Source of the DNA: Candidatus Kaiserbacteria bacterium
GTDB taxonomy: Bacteria > Patescibacteria > Paceibacteria > UBA9973 > UBA2100
Reading direction: 5' to 3'
Assembly: GCA_002401495.1 (NCBI GenBank)
Contig: NVTG01000024.1
Location: 1 to 15,539 of the forward strand
DNA length: 15,539 nt
The notes below the pieces were generated by a model. That model was not told the DNA's origin. It saw only the letters and a program-made list of their open reading frames with translations, and did not search any database. The position numbers and the translations under genes were made by a program. Positions 13,456-15,539 of the stretch are shown piece after piece (the first letter of the stretch is position 1; every line of letters begins with the position of its first letter).

Positions 13456-13460
13456 CCGAT
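13435..13460 (+). repeat. Perfect 13-bp tandem duplication at the end of rpsD
   Basis: TTCTATAGCCGAT occurs at 13435-13447 and again directly at 13448-13460. Since 13 is not a multiple of three, the second copy is read in another frame and provides the TAG stop at 13453-13455. Confidence 0.95.
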
Positions 13461-13485
13461 AATTATTAATCATAAAAAATATTTT

Positions 13486-14454
13486 ATGTCAGATCACCAA
13501 GTAACAGTTCCATCAAAGCCTCGAATAATCAAAGAAGAAGGATTTTCAGGTACATATGAAATAGACGGTCTATACCCTGGGTACGGACACACTCTAGGTA
13601 ACTCATTGCGAAGAATAATTCTTTCTTCACTTCCGGGTGCTGCTATAACAAGCGTTAAAATCGACGGAGTTTCTCACGAGTACTCTACTATCGATGGAGT
13701 ATCAGAGGATACTATCATGCTACTTCTTAATCTAAAGAAGGTTCGTATTAAAATGCTTAATGATGAGCCTCAAACTCTTAAGATTAAAGTAAAAGGACCA
13801 AAGACTGTAACGGCAGCTGACATAGTGGCCCCTAGCCAAGTAGAAATCCTTAACCCAGAACAACACATTGCTCAAGTTTCAGGAAAAATTGATTTTGAAA
13901 TTGAATTAGGAGTTGAAAGTGGATTAGGATACGTTGCAAAAGAAGTATTAGAGAAAGAAAGAGTTGAAATTGGAGCAATTGCAATGGATGCAACATTTTC
14001 ACCAATTCGTCGTGTTAACTACGAAGTAGAGAACATGCGTGTTGGAGATCGAACAGACTTCAACCGTCTTCGTGTTTTCATTGAAACAGATGGAACACTA
14101 AGTGCAAAAGAAGCTCTTGAAAACTCAATTGAGATAATGATTCACCAACTTAAGGCTGTTATCGGTTTCCAAGAAGAAACTGAAGTAGTTGAAGAGGAAC
14201 TTCCTCCAAAAGTAGAGGAAAAGGTTGAAGAAGTTAAGAAAGAAGCCGATAAAGAAGTATTTAAGACACGAATTACTGAACTAGAACTTTCACAACGCGT
14301 TGAAGATTCTCTTGATGAGGCTGGAATTCGAACAGTTGGGGGCCTTGCCCGAAAGCACGAGGAAGACGTACTCGCAATTGAAGGTCTTGGACAAAAAGGA
14401 CTTCAAGAAATCAAGCGTTCCCTGTCTAATCTAGGAATTACACTTCGTAACTAA
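13486..14454 (+). CDS. rpoA: RNA polymerase alpha subunit
   Basis: The 322-aa subunit has the dimerising N-terminal domain (about 1-230) with GYGHTLGNSLRRIILSSLPG (32-51), EKERVEIGAIAMDA and SPIRRVNYEVE. A charged linker of about 28 residues follows, rich in Glu, Lys and Val (231-258). The C-terminal domain (about 259-322) has LELSQRVEDSLDEAGIRTVGGL, then the helix-hairpin-helix IEGLGQKGLQEIKRSL that binds UP elements and activators. Full length, no key part missing. A short AT-rich gap of 30 bases with no Shine-Dalgarno separates it from rpsD; rplQ follows 25 bases after its stop. Confidence 0.97.
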   Translation: MSDHQVTVPSKPRIIKEEGFSGTYEIDGLYPGYGHTLGNSLRRIILSSLPGAAITSVKIDGVSHEYSTIDGVSEDTIMLLLNLKKVRIKMLNDEPQTLKIKVKGPKTVTAADIVAPSQVEILNPEQHIAQVSGKIDFEIELGVESGLGYVAKEVLEKERVEIGAIAMDATFSPIRRVNYEVENMRVGDRTDFNRLRVFIETDGTLSAKEALENSIEIMIHQLKAVIGFQEETEVVEEELPPKVEEKVEEVKKEADKEVFKTRITELELSQRVEDSLDEAGIRTVGGLARKHEEDVLAIEGLGQKGLQEIKRSLSNLGITLRN

Positions 14455-14479
14455 ACTGTGCTAGTGTACTCAAACTAAT

Positions 14480-14833
14480 ATGAAGCATCACAAGAAACAA
14501 CGTAAATTCGGAAGAGTGCGAAAAGTTCGCGTAGCCCTTTTGCGTAGCCTTGTAAGAAGCTTCGTTTTGGAAGAGAAAATTGAAACTACTATAGCAAAAG
14601 CTCGTGAATTACGCCCAATGATGGAAAAGTACATCACTCTAGCAAAGAAGGATTCACTTGCCTCACGTAGACTTATCACTTCACGTCTTGGTAACGATCA
14701 AGAAGTTTCAAAGAAGCTTCATGAAGTTATTGCACCAAGGTACAAGGAACGAGCAGGTGGGTACACAAGAATTAGTAAGCTTGGGACTTTTGCAGATGCC
14801 AAAAGAGATAAGGCTGTTATAGAATTTGTATAA
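14480..14833 (+). CDS. rplQ: Ribosomal protein bL17
   Basis: The 117-aa protein lies near the peptide exit tunnel. The start MKHHKKQRKFGRVRKVRVAL, LLRSLVRSFVLEEKIETTIAKARELRP (20-46) and the end GGYTRISKLGTFADAKRDKAVIEFV are diagnostic, and length is normal. The 25-base gap after rpoA contains TGTACT (14465-14470), nine bases before the ATG, which could be a weak internal -10. The stop codon is followed by one base and the ATG of rplM. Confidence 0.96.
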   Translation: MKHHKKQRKFGRVRKVRVALLRSLVRSFVLEEKIETTIAKARELRPMMEKYITLAKKDSLASRRLITSRLGNDQEVSKKLHEVIAPRYKERAGGYTRISKLGTFADAKRDKAVIEFV

Positions 14834-14834
14834 T

Positions 14835-15185
14835 ATGGATAAACGAGAAATGACATTCGACGCTAAAGGAGAGAAACTAGGACGTTTTGCCTCTTTACTA
14901 GCGCATACTCTTTTAGGGAAAGATCAAACTGATTTTGCACGAAACACAGTTGCACACGTAAATGTTACAGTTGAGAATGTTGATTCACTTGATCTTTCAG
15001 ATAAAAAGAAAGAAACTAAGATCTACGATAGATATTCTGGATTCCCAGGTGGACGACGCGAGTACACCCTAAATGAACTTATCGTAAAGAAGGGTGTTTC
15101 TGAGGCTCTTACCGTAGCAGTTTACAACATGCTTCCTAACAATAGATTACGAAAGGCTAGAATGAAAAATTTGATAATAAAATAA
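14835..15185 (+). CDS. rplM: Ribosomal protein uL13, short form
   Basis: 116 aa from the ATG at 14835, in the TAA-T-ATG junction with rplQ. A TTG nine bases upstream would overlap rplQ and is not favoured. The core is recognisable: DAKGEKLGRFASLLAHTLLGK (9-29), DRYSGFPGGRREYTLNELI (64-82), VYNMLPNNRLRKARMKNLIIK (96-116). Compared with the 142-aa E. coli protein it lacks about 16 residues at the N-terminus and the C-terminal tail after the MLP...LRKARMKNL helix, including the usual tyrosine-glycine and HPH region. It should still bind 23S rRNA early in large-subunit assembly. One base separates it from rpsI. Confidence 0.94.
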   Translation: MDKREMTFDAKGEKLGRFASLLAHTLLGKDQTDFARNTVAHVNVTVENVDSLDLSDKKKETKIYDRYSGFPGGRREYTLNELIVKKGVSEALTVAVYNMLPNNRLRKARMKNLIIK

Positions 15186-15186
15186 T

Positions 15187-15539
15187 ATGGCAACTGAAAG
15201 ATACATAGAAGCAGTGGGGCGACGAAAGACAGCAACAGCACGTGTTCGGTTGTTCCCTGCGAAAAAAACTACATACATTGTTAACGAGAAAGATGGAGAT
15301 GAGTATTTCCCAACAGATGCACTGCAAAACACACTGCGAGACGCTCTTAAGATTGTTGAAGGAGCTACATACAAGGTAAGCGCTAAAGTAATGGGAGGAG
15401 GAATCCCAGCTCAAGCCGAAGCAATCCGACTAGGAATTGCACGAGCTTTAATTAAAGAAGATGTTGAACGACGTGGAGAATTAAAAGCAGCTGGTTTCTT
15501 GAAAAGAGATCCAAGAATGAAAGAACGAAAGAAATTCGG
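15187..15539 (+). CDS. rpsI: Ribosomal protein uS9, C-terminus cut by window edge
   Basis: 117 complete codons are visible. YIEAVGRRKTATARVRLFP (6-24), GGGIPAQAEAIRLGIARALI (70-89) and GFLKRDPRMKERKKF (103-117) identify uS9. Only the last dozen or so residues should be missing, including the Ser-Lys-Arg end that reaches toward the P-site tRNA. It is paired with rplM as in almost all bacteria and starts one base after its stop. Confidence 0.97.
   Translation, partial: MATERYIEAVGRRKTATARVRLFPAKKTTYIVNEKDGDEYFPTDALQNTLRDALKIVEGATYKVSAKVMGGGIPAQAEAIRLGIARALIKEDVERRGELKAAGFLKRDPRMKERKKF

Overview
The window looks like part of a small, gene-dense bacterial chromosome of the Candidate Phyla Radiation (Patescibacteria), most probably a Parcubacteria-type lineage. 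The grounds are: reduced housekeeping proteins (alanyl-tRNA synthetase ending after its editing domain, a uL13 of about 116 residues), a compact infA-rpmJ-rpsM-rpsK-rpsD-rpoA-rplQ-rplM-rpsI run, a baseplate-J-like membrane protein beside an FtsA/PilM-like actin fold protein, and several hypothetical proteins of types I associate with that group. TGA is used as a normal stop (for example at 4111-4113 and 9046-9048), so the glycine-TGA code of Gracilibacteria/Absconditabacteria does not apply. The exact lineage cannot be fixed from this window.

Layout. At the left edge a leftward DedA-like membrane protein runs off the window (1-594). Divergent from it is a four-gene rightward operon (663-3277): ATP-cone + PD-(D/E)XK endonuclease, a membrane-anchored DUF7282-like protein, an MgtC-type membrane protein and a Cas4/RecB-like PD-(D/E)XK nuclease with four cysteines. 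Next is a single-gene unit for an HTH protein of unknown function (3358-4113) closed by a strong terminator, then a minimal O6-alkylguanine-DNA alkyltransferase (4175-4450). Leftward genes follow: an unknown 203-aa protein (4486-5097) and an M16 zinc peptidase (5165-6433). The M16 gene is divergent from a small two-helix membrane protein (6486-6695), which sits one base before alaS (6697-8541). Then come a DUF5680-like gene with its own terminator (8578-9048), the actin-like and baseplate-J-like pair (9100-11602), and the translation/transcription operon from infA (11654) to rpsI, cut by the right edge.

How expression seems to be organised. Most transcription units outside the ribosomal run have a -10 hexamer only about 6-9 bases before the start codon and no Shine-Dalgarno sequence, so the mRNAs should be leaderless or nearly so. 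Within operons genes are separated by 1-20 bases, several with the junction TAA-T-ATG, again without Shine-Dalgarno. Three genes break the pattern (3358-4113, 4486-5097, 8578-9048). Each has its own promoter, a real leader, a purine-rich site before the start and a visibly more GC-rich codon choice, and each encodes a hypothetical protein; they look like a separate accessory class. No stretch over 300 bases lacks a gene. I saw no rRNA, tRNA, CRISPR array or insertion sequence.
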